The notes under the pieces are model-generated. The model ran no database searches and was not told where the DNA came from. It was given only the letters and a program-made list of their open reading frames with translations. Source: an uncultured Spartobacteria bacterium (lineage in GTDB: Bacteria > Verrucomicrobiota > Verrucomicrobiia > Chthoniobacterales > UBA6821). Taken from it: DNA of 32,875 nucleotides. Position numbers and translations under genes: made by a program. Location of the stretch: positions 1 through 32,875 of the forward strand of contig CAIWMF010000166.1 in NCBI GenBank assembly GCA_903913785.1. The letters run 5' to 3'. Positions 18,339-27,196 of this stretch are shown piece after piece (positions within the stretch are counted from its first letter, which is position 1; each line of letters opens with the position of its first letter).

Positions 18339-18400
18339 AACGCAGCATCCATTAGCCTTTCGAGCGTCTGAATTAGATTGGCATGAAATATTCGGGCTCA
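18339..18400. repeat. Degraded palindromic element fragment
   Basis: aacgcagcatccattagcctttcgagcgtctgaattagattggcatgaaatattcgggctca: arm plus TIR; contains the ATG at 18383. Confidence 0.75.
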
Positions 18401-19375
18401 GTTTTCACCGAGCTTGACCAAGATGTTATGGTCATGAAAATGCAAGAGCCTTCTCAGTTATCACATCTTCCTCGAGGAGTGACACTCTTTGGCCCAGTCC
18501 GAGAAAAGGGGGTTTCACTCACCCGTTACTCTTATAAAAAGAGTGATCCCACAGCCCTATCAGATTGCTTTAAAAACGACTCATTAATTCTGCTTCTTAA
18601 TATCGGTGGCCATGCTCAGATAGCATATTCTTCGAAAAAAGAGCCTCTTCAGACTTGCCGCTTTGCTATTACTCCTCAAAAAATAGTTACCTTAGTTACA
18701 AAAAATGCACTTCTTCTCATGCAGCGAGAAGGAGGTCAAAAACATCATTTTTTGATTCTAGAAATATCTCGTTGCTGGCTTGCCAGGCTTATTAAAGCGT
18801 ATCCTCATCGGACAAAAAATGAGATCCATGATTTTCTTGAGCAAACGTCTCCAAACATCAAGCCGACGCTCTTTCCCTTTTGTATGAATTCGCGGGCACT
18901 CTGTGAGGAGCTTTCTTTACCTTATGACGGGCAAGCGCGCCCAGCCTTATGGTTTTATGCAAAAATTCTTGAGCTCGTCTCGCATATACTCTTAGAACCG
19001 CTCGAAGATTTTTGTTGTCATCGTAAAGAACGTGTCGCTCTAGAACGCATTGCATCCGTGAAAAAATATCTCGCTCAAAATCTCCTTCATCCTCCGTCTC
19101 TCATAGAATGTTCACAGAAGGCAGGGTGCAGCTCGTCGTATCTGAGTCGTACTTTTTCAGCGTACACGGGGATGACGATGAGTCGTTATCTAAGAAATCT
19201 ACGCCTGGAGCAAGCAGCGGTGCTCTTGCGTAGTGGCAAGTACAATGTAACAGAGGCGGCTATGGCTGTTGGGTATTTAAGCTTAAGTCATTTTTCTAAA
19301 GCTTTTGCCGAGATGTTTGGTTCCTCTCCCTGTACCTTTGGCTTGTCTAAAAAATCCCCTGATTTTGATTCGTGA
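18383..19375 (+). CDS. AraC-family transcriptional regulator
   Basis: Two-HTH C-terminus: SLIECSQKAGCSSSYLSRTFSAYTGMTMSRYLRNLRLEQAAVLLRSGKYNVTEAAMAVGYLSLSHFSKAFAEMFGSSPC. Start may be downstream of 18383. Confidence 0.88.
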   Translation: MKYSGSVFTELDQDVMVMKMQEPSQLSHLPRGVTLFGPVREKGVSLTRYSYKKSDPTALSDCFKNDSLILLLNIGGHAQIAYSSKKEPLQTCRFAITPQKIVTLVTKNALLLMQREGGQKHHFLILEISRCWLARLIKAYPHRTKNEIHDFLEQTSPNIKPTLFPFCMNSRALCEELSLPYDGQARPALWFYAKILELVSHILLEPLEDFCCHRKERVALERIASVKKYLAQNLLHPPSLIECSQKAGCSSSYLSRTFSAYTGMTMSRYLRNLRLEQAAVLLRSGKYNVTEAAMAVGYLSLSHFSKAFAEMFGSSPCTFGLSKKSPDFDS

Positions 19376-19415
19376 CGAGTATACTAGCGCAGATTTCTCC
19401 TCTACGATTCTCTGC

Positions 19416-20540
19416 TCAGAGTGATGGAACAAGTTGGCGAACGGCCTTCACCACTTCTTCAGGCGTTATTTTTTGCATGACTTGGCATCGATCCAGCGGA
19501 GTCTCTGTCGGCGGACAAATATGTGGGATCTGAATCGCATTCCAGTGGCAAGGAGAAATAGGACAGGCTTCTGTGTGATGGATAGGATAATGATTAGGAT
19601 AATATTTTGCGCGGGTGTCTGGTCCGTAAGGACCCCACAAGCCTACGCAAGGTTTTTCTAGAATTCCTGCCATATGGACAAGCATAGAATCTGGTGCAAC
19701 ACAGATTTCTGCGCGCTCGATGAGTGCCCATAAAATACGAGGTCGCTCGAAGGAGCGGAACTCTGCATTAGGCGGACCTAGCGGCGTAAGCCAATAGTCT
19801 TGGGTTTCTAGAGGGCCGTAAATTCCAATCCAGTAAATATCTGGGAATGCTTCTGCAAGGGCTTTGAAGACAGCACGACTATGGGCGGCAGGCAAGGAGC
19901 GTATTTGCTGAGAACATGCTATTTGGTAAAAACCAAGACGACGATTCGCGTATAGAGCCTTGGCAATGCCCTTTTCCATCGGTGTAAATCGAGGGGCAAC
20001 ACGTTTCTCGTGATCAGGGATGGAAGCAGGATCAATACCACAAATTTGCAACATAAGATCAATAGGCTGCATCTGATCATGGTGTGCATAGCCATTGGAA
20101 ATATATTCCAAATTAATATGGTAATCAAAATTCTCGAGTATGGACGACCAGTAACAGGGTAAAATCACAATGGATTTAATCCATGGAAAGCCATACCAAA
20201 AAAGTGCTAGATGATGCTCTGAGAGGATGTGCACTTCATAGCCGCGGTCAGCAAGGATTTTTGCTAAGGGCCATGTCATAATTTGATCCCCCATGCCGCC
20301 AACTCCATTGTAAATAAGCACTTTTCCTTTAGGGCCATGTGCAGAATAATGCATCGGCTTGAACATGGGTTCTACTTTTGAAACTTTTTCAAAAGGGATT
20401 GAGACCTCCCATTCCTTGAGCTTATCGAATTGTTTGTCAGCAAAAAGATATCCTTTGCCTGCTTCAAAAACATCAGCACAGCCGAGTTTGACATGAGCAT
20501 TTTCTAACCAGAGATGTTCAGAAAAAGAAATAACGTGCAT
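19416..20540 (-). CDS. Glycosyltransferase family 9 (heptosyltransferase-like)
   Basis: GKVLIYNGVGGMGDQIMTWPLAKILADRGYEVHIL; RAEICVAPDSMLVHMAGILEKPCVGLWGPYGPDTRAKYYP. Confidence 0.82.
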   Translation of the reverse strand: MHVISFSEHLWLENAHVKLGCADVFEAGKGYLFADKQFDKLKEWEVSIPFEKVSKVEPMFKPMHYSAHGPKGKVLIYNGVGGMGDQIMTWPLAKILADRGYEVHILSEHHLALFWYGFPWIKSIVILPCYWSSILENFDYHINLEYISNGYAHHDQMQPIDLMLQICGIDPASIPDHEKRVAPRFTPMEKGIAKALYANRRLGFYQIACSQQIRSLPAAHSRAVFKALAEAFPDIYWIGIYGPLETQDYWLTPLGPPNAEFRSFERPRILWALIERAEICVAPDSMLVHMAGILEKPCVGLWGPYGPDTRAKYYPNHYPIHHTEACPISPCHWNAIQIPHICPPTETPLDRCQVMQKITPEEVVKAVRQLVPSL

Positions 20541-20631
20541 ACTTATTCGTAAAGATCACGAATATAGAAGATGGCAAATTGCTTCGCAATAATTTATTCA
20601 TTCTAAACTCTTTTTCATTCATGACGAGTAT

Positions 20632-23583
20632 ATGTCCAAAATTCTCTTTATAGGATTAGATGCAGCCGATTGGGGGCTGGTTTCACAAAAATTTCTTGAT
20701 GGTAAACTCCCTCATTTATCTAAGGTCATTGCTCAGGGAGTGAGCGGTCCTTTAAGATCTATTGATCCTCTTTTTTCACCTTCTCTTTGGGCCACAATAG
20801 CTACTGGCAAAAGAGCCTACGAGCATGGCATTACTGGATTTACACTACCAGATCATAATGGAAGTGGTTTGCGGCCCTACGATAGAATGTCGCGGCGCTC
20901 TCCTGCACTCTGGAATATGTTCACCCACAAACAAAAAACCTCTCATGTCATTGGGTGGTGGAATACTGCTCCTGCAGAAAAAATTCTAGGAGTCATGGTT
21001 GATGAAACATTTCGTATTGCACATCGTCCTTGCGAGGAACCATGGGAGATTGCACCTGCGAGTGTTAGCCCGATGTCGTTTGCAAGTAAGCTTGCTCAAG
21101 AACGTGTCCATCCTCAGCAATTATCCGAAAAGCTCTTGCGATTTCTCGTGCCTAAGCTCTATGAAATTAATCCGAGTACTGATTTTAGAATAGCTGCTAT
21201 TGCAAAAGTCCTCGCTGAAGATCTCACCACACTTCAAGTAACTTTGCGTTTAATGAAAGAGGAACCGTGGGATTTGACCTCACTTTATCTCATCGGGCTT
21301 GATAGCCTATCTCATCTCGCGATGTGCTACCGGGAGCCAATATTACCTGGAGAAAAAGAACGTGATTGCGAGCTTTATGGAGGCGTTGTTGACCGGGCCT
21401 ACGAACTCTACGATCAGTGGATTGGACAGCTCATGCAAGCAGCAGGAAAGGCTTCCACTGTTGTGATCGCCTCTGATCATGGTTTCTATCATGATGTGCG
21501 CAAGAGGCCTGTTTTAGGGATCGAAGAGACAGCCCCAGTTTTACAACATGCACCCATTGGAACCCTTATCATGGAAGGACCCTCCCTTTGTAAGGGCCGG
21601 AGCATCCTTCATGCCACCATCCTAGATCTGTGTCCTACACTACTGACCCTTGCAGGATTGCCTGTAGGAAGAGATATGCCAGGCAAGGTGCTTGAGGGTG
21701 CTTTTGTTCAAAAACCAATCATTAAGAAAATACGGTCTTGGGATAGCTCTTGGGAAGCTTCTCTAAGTCACGCTGCTCCTACGGCAGAGTCAACAGAAAG
21801 AGCATTACGTCAGCTTGTCTCTCTTGGTTATCTGCGAGAAATGCCCGAGAGTAAACAAGCAGCCATCTTCGAGGGGCAATGCAATGACTATTTACATCGT
21901 GCACTTTGTTTTCTCGCTGATGATCGCATCGATCAGGCGCTACCTCTCTTACAACAAGCAAATGTTCTTTCAAAAAAAAGGGCACACTCCTTCGTGCGCA
22001 CTGACATCTTAGAGGAACTCGCATTCCTCTATCTTCGTCTTGGAGCAAAACGTCGTGCCGCAGCTTGCTTTTATCACGTTGCACGCGACTCTCGTCGCAA
22101 TGCTACGAAGGCTCATGAACAATTTTGGAAAAAAACAGAATCCACCTCGCAGAAGAATCTTTCTTTTAAAGATGCATGGGAAATACGTGCTCTCATCGCT
22201 AGAAGCAACCTGGATGAGGAGAAAATAGCCTTCATCACAACACTCGCACGTTTTTTAGCTCACGAAAAAAATCAGGACCTAGAATCCCTCCTGGGTTATT
22301 GCACGATGCACCCTGAAGATTTTTTTGCCCATGTGCACGTTGGTCGGTTGGCCTTACAATATGAGAGGAACGAAGAGGGGATTGCCTTCTTGCGTCATGT
22401 AGCAAACAGACAATCTGAGAATGCGGCTCCGCTTGCGTTGTTAGCCAACTATTATAATGAACATAGTAATGCCATGGAGGCAGAAAAATGCGCACAAGAA
22501 GCACTCGGTCGCGATCCTTTACATAGACCCTCGTGGCTTGCACTAGCAGCTTCTTATGTGCATCAAGGTCGATGGAAGGAAGCATCAAAAGCCGCACGGG
22601 AGGCCCAGAAGAGTCTTGTAGAAAGAAGTGATGCATTCAAGCTGCTTGCTCGTATTTCCCTTGAAGGTAAACAAGATTCACGAAAAGCGATGTTCTATCT
22701 TCAACGTGCAGAGAAAGCGCAACTATTTTTGTCTCAAAGCGTGAATCATTCTCCATTGCCAAAACAAAGAGCCCATGTAGTCAACAAGAATTTCTTGAGA
22801 AGTCAGCGCTCGCAGCCTCCTCGTAACAATCAGTATGAAACATGCGGGTTAACCCGGATATTTCACGCCGATCACCTGCGGAGACCGGGAAGCCTGATGG
22901 ATGCTGCGTTGAGCTCGAAGTCTTCCTCGGGCAGTATGTACTCATACAGCCATCGTCAGACTTCATCACTCGCCTTACCCCATCCGCCTTCGCGGCCTCC
23001 TCGTCACGATCGGTATGAAACATGCGGGTTAAACCGACCGATTATCGTGACTGGACTTCCTCGATCTGGCACTTCCTTAATCATGCAGATGCTCGCTGCT
23101 GGAGGCATTATGATTGATGCCGATGAGCACCGTCGTCCAGACAAACATAACCCTCAGGGCTACTTTGAACATGAAAAGGTAAAAACCATGACAGCGCATG
23201 CAGATTTTCTCAAAGCAGGGTTTGCCATCAAAGTTGTCATACCAATTCTCTTCAATCTTCCTCGCGGTCATCAATACCAGATCATTTGGGTGCGTCGAGC
23301 GCTTTGTGAAGTCATCACCTCTCAGCATCGTATGGGAGGATACGTGGCAACAGCATCAGAGCTCCATCATATCTACCATGAGTATGAAATACAGGCTACA
23401 GCCTATATTCAAAGTCAGGGTTGGCCTTTGCTGATGCTCCATTATAGCTCGATTATAGAAGACCCAGAGCTAAGCGCAGAGGCAATGGCTCGTTTTCTAG
23501 ATAAAAAACTCCCTCTCACAGCAATGAGAGACGTAGTGATTCCAAATCTATATCGAGTGCGCGAGGGGGGCTCCTTGTCATGA
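20632..23583 (+). CDS. Fusion protein: alkaline-phosphatase-superfamily phosphodiesterase, TPR region, sulfotransferase; with in-frame palindromic-element insertion
   Basis: N-term LFIGLDAADWGLVSQKFLDGKLPHLSKV...SLWATIATGK, VVIASDHGFY; helical TPR-like middle; C-term RPIIVTGLPRSGTSLIMQML (PAPS-binding P-loop). Confidence 0.85.
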   Translation: MSKILFIGLDAADWGLVSQKFLDGKLPHLSKVIAQGVSGPLRSIDPLFSPSLWATIATGKRAYEHGITGFTLPDHNGSGLRPYDRMSRRSPALWNMFTHKQKTSHVIGWWNTAPAEKILGVMVDETFRIAHRPCEEPWEIAPASVSPMSFASKLAQERVHPQQLSEKLLRFLVPKLYEINPSTDFRIAAIAKVLAEDLTTLQVTLRLMKEEPWDLTSLYLIGLDSLSHLAMCYREPILPGEKERDCELYGGVVDRAYELYDQWIGQLMQAAGKASTVVIASDHGFYHDVRKRPVLGIEETAPVLQHAPIGTLIMEGPSLCKGRSILHATILDLCPTLLTLAGLPVGRDMPGKVLEGAFVQKPIIKKIRSWDSSWEASLSHAAPTAESTERALRQLVSLGYLREMPESKQAAIFEGQCNDYLHRALCFLADDRIDQALPLLQQANVLSKKRAHSFVRTDILEELAFLYLRLGAKRRAAACFYHVARDSRRNATKAHEQFWKKTESTSQKNLSFKDAWEIRALIARSNLDEEKIAFITTLARFLAHEKNQDLESLLGYCTMHPEDFFAHVHVGRLALQYERNEEGIAFLRHVANRQSENAAPLALLANYYNEHSNAMEAEKCAQEALGRDPLHRPSWLALAASYVHQGRWKEASKAAREAQKSLVERSDAFKLLARISLEGKQDSRKAMFYLQRAEKAQLFLSQSVNHSPLPKQRAHVVNKNFLRSQRSQPPRNNQYETCGLTRIFHADHLRRPGSLMDAALSSKSSSGSMYSYSHRQTSSLALPHPPSRPPRHDRYETCGLNRPIIVTGLPRSGTSLIMQMLAAGGIMIDADEHRRPDKHNPQGYFEHEKVKTMTAHADFLKAGFAIKVVIPILFNLPRGHQYQIIWVRRALCEVITSQHRMGGYVATASELHHIYHEYEIQATAYIQSQGWPLLMLHYSSIIEDPELSAEAMARFLDKKLPLTAMRDVVIPNLYRVREGGSLS
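22796..22852 (+). repeat. Partial type A element directly upstream of the full copy, sharing the TTAA edge
   Basis: cgctcgcagcctcctcgtaacaatcagtatgaaacatgcgggTTAA; encodes SQPPRNNQYETCGL versus SRPPRHDRYETCGL in the full copy. Confidence 0.85.
22849..23032 (+). repeat. Type A palindromic element, full length, inside the 983-aa ORF
   Basis: TTAACCCGGATATTTCACGCCGATC...GATCGGTATGAAACATGCGGGTTAA; 184 bp with identical TTAA edges. Confidence 0.93.
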
Positions 23584-23602
23584 TCAGTATGAAATATTTG
23601 GA
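23566..23602 (+). repeat. Element fragment at the 3' end of the 983-aa ORF
   Basis: ggggggctccttgtcatgatcagtatgaaatatttgg matches gcctcctcgtcacgatcagtatgaaatattcgg; contains the ORF stop TGA. Confidence 0.75.
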
Positions 23603-23674
23603 GGAGGTGAGTATCTATCATTGGAAAAATTTTCCTCTACTTGCTAAACCATCAATTCTCGCTAGCATACCTGG

Positions 23675-24553
23675 ATGATTAGTATGAGTGGATTTGGTTC
23701 TAGTCACGCCGAGGAATATGGATATCGCTATCATGTGGAATGTGCTTCTGTAAATCGTAAAGGCCTAGAAATTGTCATCACTCTTCCACGAGGACATGCT
23801 CCGCTTGAGCCGCGTGTGAGAGAGGAAGTACAAAAGAAAATGACTCGGGGCCGCATGCACGTTTCCATTACCAGCGAAAAAATTATTTCCTCCAAAACGT
23901 CTTTTTCAATTGTCGATCAAGCTCTCGCAAAGAGAGCTTCAAAAGAGTTACAGCAGCTCCAAAAATCTCTCCATCTTTCTGGTCCGCTTGCCTTGGAGGC
24001 AATTTTACACATTCCTGGTGTTCTTGAAAATAAAGAGGTTGTGGAAGTTGATCTCATTCGTGCATGGAAGCCACTGGAAAAGGCATTAAAGAGAGCTCTC
24101 GAGTCACATCTAAAAATGAGAATCAAGGAAGGAAAAAATTTAGTAGCTGATTTACGAAAGCATGTTGTGCTTTTAGTGGAGATGACTAAAAAAATTCAAG
24201 CGCGCATACCAGCGCTCCTTGAGAATCGACGGGCTCAATTGCTCGCGCGTTTTAGTGAATTAAAGGTTCCTCTTTCTGCCAAGGATCCATCACTGTTACG
24301 TGAACTGACTTTTTTTGTAGAACGCAGTGATATCAGTGAAGAAGTCGTCCGTCTACAAAGTCATCTTCTGCAATCTCGTGAATTACTCACCAAAAGAGGT
24401 GAAGCACGCACTTGTGATTATCTCGCACAGGAAATGTTCCGTGAGTTCAATACCCTTGCTAATAAGGCCAATGATGCCGACATATCACGCTGGGTCGTGC
24501 AAGCTAAATCAGAAATTGATAAAATTCGTGAACAACTCGCTAACCTTGAATAA
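23675..24553 (+). CDS. yicC: YicC family endoribonuclease-like protein
   Basis: MISMSGFGSSHAEEYGYRYHVECASVNRKGLEIVITLP...REFNTLANKANDADISRWVVQAKSEIDKIREQLANLE. Confidence 0.9.
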   Translation: MISMSGFGSSHAEEYGYRYHVECASVNRKGLEIVITLPRGHAPLEPRVREEVQKKMTRGRMHVSITSEKIISSKTSFSIVDQALAKRASKELQQLQKSLHLSGPLALEAILHIPGVLENKEVVEVDLIRAWKPLEKALKRALESHLKMRIKEGKNLVADLRKHVVLLVEMTKKIQARIPALLENRRAQLLARFSELKVPLSAKDPSLLRELTFFVERSDISEEVVRLQSHLLQSRELLTKRGEARTCDYLAQEMFREFNTLANKANDADISRWVVQAKSEIDKIREQLANLE

Positions 24554-24561
24554 TCCCAAAT

Positions 24562-25248
24562 ATGCAGAATCATCCCTCACAACAGCCTCCTAGAGGATCT
24601 CATTTTCAACGCACAGGAATTCTTTTTGTGATTTCTGCCCCTTCAGGAGCAGGCAAAACAACCCTTTGTACAGCATTGCGTCAAAAACCAGACTTTATTT
24701 ATTCTGTTTCCTGCACGACTCGATTAGCGCGCCCTGGAGAGATTGAGGGTGAGGATTATTATTTTCTCTCTCAGCAAGCCTTTCAAAAAAAAATCACTGA
24801 AGGTGCTTTTCTTGAATATGCAAAAGTGCATGACCATTTTTATGGAACCCTCAAACAACCCGTCATTGAGCAATTGCAGCGTGGAATTGATGTTCTTATC
24901 GACATTGACACCCATGGTGCTGCGGCTATTCGCTCTAATCCTGATCCCATTATTCAACATGCATTGGCGGATGTTTTTATTATGCCTCCAGACCTTGAAG
25001 AGCTCCGTCGCCGTCTAGAGCGGCGTGGAACCGAGAATGCACGCGAAGTAGAACTTCGGCTTGCCAATGCTGCTCGTGAAATGGAATGTTGGCGAGATTA
25101 TCGCTACACGATTATTAGCGGATCGATGGAAGAGAATATTGAAAAATTTCGTGCAGTCATGCGTGCAGAACGCTATCAGAGTCGCAGATTTTCCTTGGTT
25201 CCAGAGGCTCCAAAAAACTCATCTCTCCCACGGGATAGCTCTGAGTAG
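24562..25248 (+). CDS. gmk: Guanylate kinase
   Basis: LFVISAPSGAGKTTLCTALRQ; YSVSCTTRLARPGEIEGEDYYFLS; RRGTENAREVELRLANAAREM. Confidence 0.95.
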   Translation: MQNHPSQQPPRGSHFQRTGILFVISAPSGAGKTTLCTALRQKPDFIYSVSCTTRLARPGEIEGEDYYFLSQQAFQKKITEGAFLEYAKVHDHFYGTLKQPVIEQLQRGIDVLIDIDTHGAAAIRSNPDPIIQHALADVFIMPPDLEELRRRLERRGTENAREVELRLANAAREMECWRDYRYTIISGSMEENIEKFRAVMRAERYQSRRFSLVPEAPKNSSLPRDSSE

Positions 25249-25292
25249 ATTTCACCCTAAAAAATATTTTCTACTCACGGAATGTTACACGT

Positions 25293-25904
25293 ATGAACTC
25301 ACAAGCTCTTAGTTCATCTTCAGCAATAACAAGGATTCCGGCCACTTCCTCCACGCCTCATCACACTATTATCATTGGGGTTACCGGTTCTATTGCGGCT
25401 TATAAGGCTGCTGAACTCGTGAGCCAATTGCGGCAGCGCGGCCATCGAATCTTTGTTGTGATGACATCGGATTCCAAAAATTTCATCACCCCACTCACTC
25501 TGCAAACGCTCTCAGGCAACCCTCTTGTAGAAAATTTTTCAGATGAAATACCAGGCTCCTCCTGTGGGCATATTGCTCTTGCTGATAGAGCTGATTTACT
25601 ACTAATCGCTCCGGCAACAGCAAGTGCCATTGCGCGTCTTGCCTATGGTTTTTCGGATGATCCACTCAGTGCTATTGCCTTAGCAACACGTGCTCCCTTA
25701 CTCATCGCCCCAGCAATGAATGGCAAAATGTGGGAACATCCTGCAACATGCGAAAATGTCGAGCGATTACGTTCCCGTGGGGTTCAATTTATTGGCCCTA
25801 GCGTAGGTTTATTAGCCTGCGGCTATGAAGGCTCTGGAAGGCTTATAGAATCAAGTGCTATTATTGATTGTGCTGAAAAATTACTGACGCACAAAGTCAT
25901 TTGA
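25293..25904 (+). CDS. coaC: Phosphopantothenoylcysteine decarboxylase (flavoprotein, CoaC domain only)
   Basis: IIIGVTGSIAAYKAAELVSQLRQRGH; HIALADRADLLLIAPATASAIARLAYGFSDDPLSAIALATRAPLLIAPAMNGKMWEHPA. Confidence 0.9.
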   Translation: MNSQALSSSSAITRIPATSSTPHHTIIIGVTGSIAAYKAAELVSQLRQRGHRIFVVMTSDSKNFITPLTLQTLSGNPLVENFSDEIPGSSCGHIALADRADLLLIAPATASAIARLAYGFSDDPLSAIALATRAPLLIAPAMNGKMWEHPATCENVERLRSRGVQFIGPSVGLLACGYEGSGRLIESSAIIDCAEKLLTHKVI

Positions 25905-26063
25905 CTATACGTTTCCCTACAAGCGTGCGTGTTTCCATGGTATCGACTTGATCGAGGCATCAACAAAAATGCATTTTTTATAACAAGGGGCTTGCACTCA
26001 GGAGAGGATTTTATTCTTATGCTTTCACCTCCTCGCACCTGCGAAATGAAAGGGGTGAATTCA

Positions 26064-26336
26064 ATGCCTATTAAAAAGATAGCTCTCAAAGCAAAAGCGC
26101 CAGTAAAAGCAAAAGCGCCAGTAAAAGCAAAGCCCAAAGCTGTAGCAAAAACAAAAGCACCTGCAAAAGCGAAGCCAAAAGCTCTTGTCAAGCTCAAAGC
26201 ACCTGCAAAAGCGAAACCGAAAGCCACCGTCAAGCTCAAAGCTCCGGTGAAATCGAAAGCTGCAGCTAAGCCGAAAGCTCCTGTCAAAGCAAAAGCTCCC
26301 GCTAAAAAGAAAGTAGTTACTACAAAAAAGAAATAA
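26064..26336 (+). CDS. Lysine/alanine/proline-rich repetitive basic protein (histone H1-like)
   Basis: MPIKKIALKAKAPVKAKAPVKAKPKAVAKTKAPAKAKPKA...; KAKAPxK repeats. The ORF track start (25929) is probably too far upstream. Confidence 0.75.
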   Translation: MPIKKIALKAKAPVKAKAPVKAKPKAVAKTKAPAKAKPKALVKLKAPAKAKPKATVKLKAPVKSKAAAKPKAPVKAKAPAKKKVVTTKKK

Positions 26337-26375
26337 AATTCTTTGATCTAGTACATCTTTGAAAAAAAGCCAAAG

Positions 26376-26417
26376 ATTGGGGGAAGCGTACAAAAACGCT
26401 TTCCCCAATTTTTTTTA
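26376..26417 (+). terminator. Rho-independent terminator
   Basis: attgggggaagcg-tacaaaaa-cgctttccccaat followed by tttttttt; 13-bp stem with one G:T pair. Confidence 0.9.
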
Positions 26418-27196
26418 TGAATCATTCCTATCAAACACAACTTTACACTGCGCGCGAGGCTGCACTAGCTGCTGGCGAGCTGCTTTGCGAGCATGCTCTT
26501 CACCACCAACGAGAACTCATTGTTGATCACCGGGAAGCCCATGATATCAAGCTAGAGTTAGATCGACGTGCCCAAGAGTTGATTGAAAAAAAGGTAAAAA
26601 GTGTCTTCCCTGATTTTGCGATCTATGGTGAAGAATCAAGTAGTGGTGATCCAAATGCAGAGTATAGATGGGTGATTGATCCTATTGATGGCACGGTGAA
26701 TTTTTTTTATGGGATCCCTCATTTTGCGATTTCTATTGCCTTGCAACGTAACAAGGAAACTGTTGTCGGTGTTATTTATGATCCAATAAGGAAGGAGCTT
26801 TGGGAAGCAAGCAGAGGAGGTACTGTTCTTCTAAATAAGAATCCTATCGTTGTGAGCAAGCGCTCGCTATTAAGTGAAGCTGTTCTTTCTATTGGTATGT
26901 CTAAAAGCGCAACGACTATGGAAAAAACATTACCTCATTTTCTAGAACTTCTCCGCTCTGCCCATAAATGCCGGATGATGGGGAGTGCTACGCTTGATAT
27001 TGCCTACGTTGCTTGTGGTCGGCTCGATGCCTACATCGAAGGACAAATCAGTCTCTGGGATATTGCGGCAGGAGCACTCATGGTTGAAATGGCAGGAGGC
27101 ACTGTTGATCTCAAAGCACATGATGAGGATCCTGATAAATATTCCATTCTAGCTATAGGTTCGCTCACCAGAAAGGTATTGCAGTACACGGATTGA
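26417..27196 (+). CDS. suhB: Inositol monophosphatase family protein
   Basis: YGEESSSGDPNAEYRWVIDPIDGTVNFFYGIPHFAISIAL; ISLWDIAAGALMVEMAGG. Confidence 0.92.
   Translation: MNHSYQTQLYTAREAALAAGELLCEHALHHQRELIVDHREAHDIKLELDRRAQELIEKKVKSVFPDFAIYGEESSSGDPNAEYRWVIDPIDGTVNFFYGIPHFAISIALQRNKETVVGVIYDPIRKELWEASRGGTVLLNKNPIVVSKRSLLSEAVLSIGMSKSATTMEKTLPHFLELLRSAHKCRMMGSATLDIAYVACGRLDAYIEGQISLWDIAAGALMVEMAGGTVDLKAHDEDPDKYSILAIGSLTRKVLQYTD

Noticed and set aside
22781-23023. Minus-strand ORF MFHTDRDEEAAKADGV...
   Set aside because: Antisense of the type A element within the 983-aa gene; no evidence for separate expression.
25823-26408. Minus-strand ORFs rich in F/A/G/L (25823-26287, 26061-26408)
   Set aside because: Antisense of the Lys/Ala/Pro repeat gene; composition artefact.
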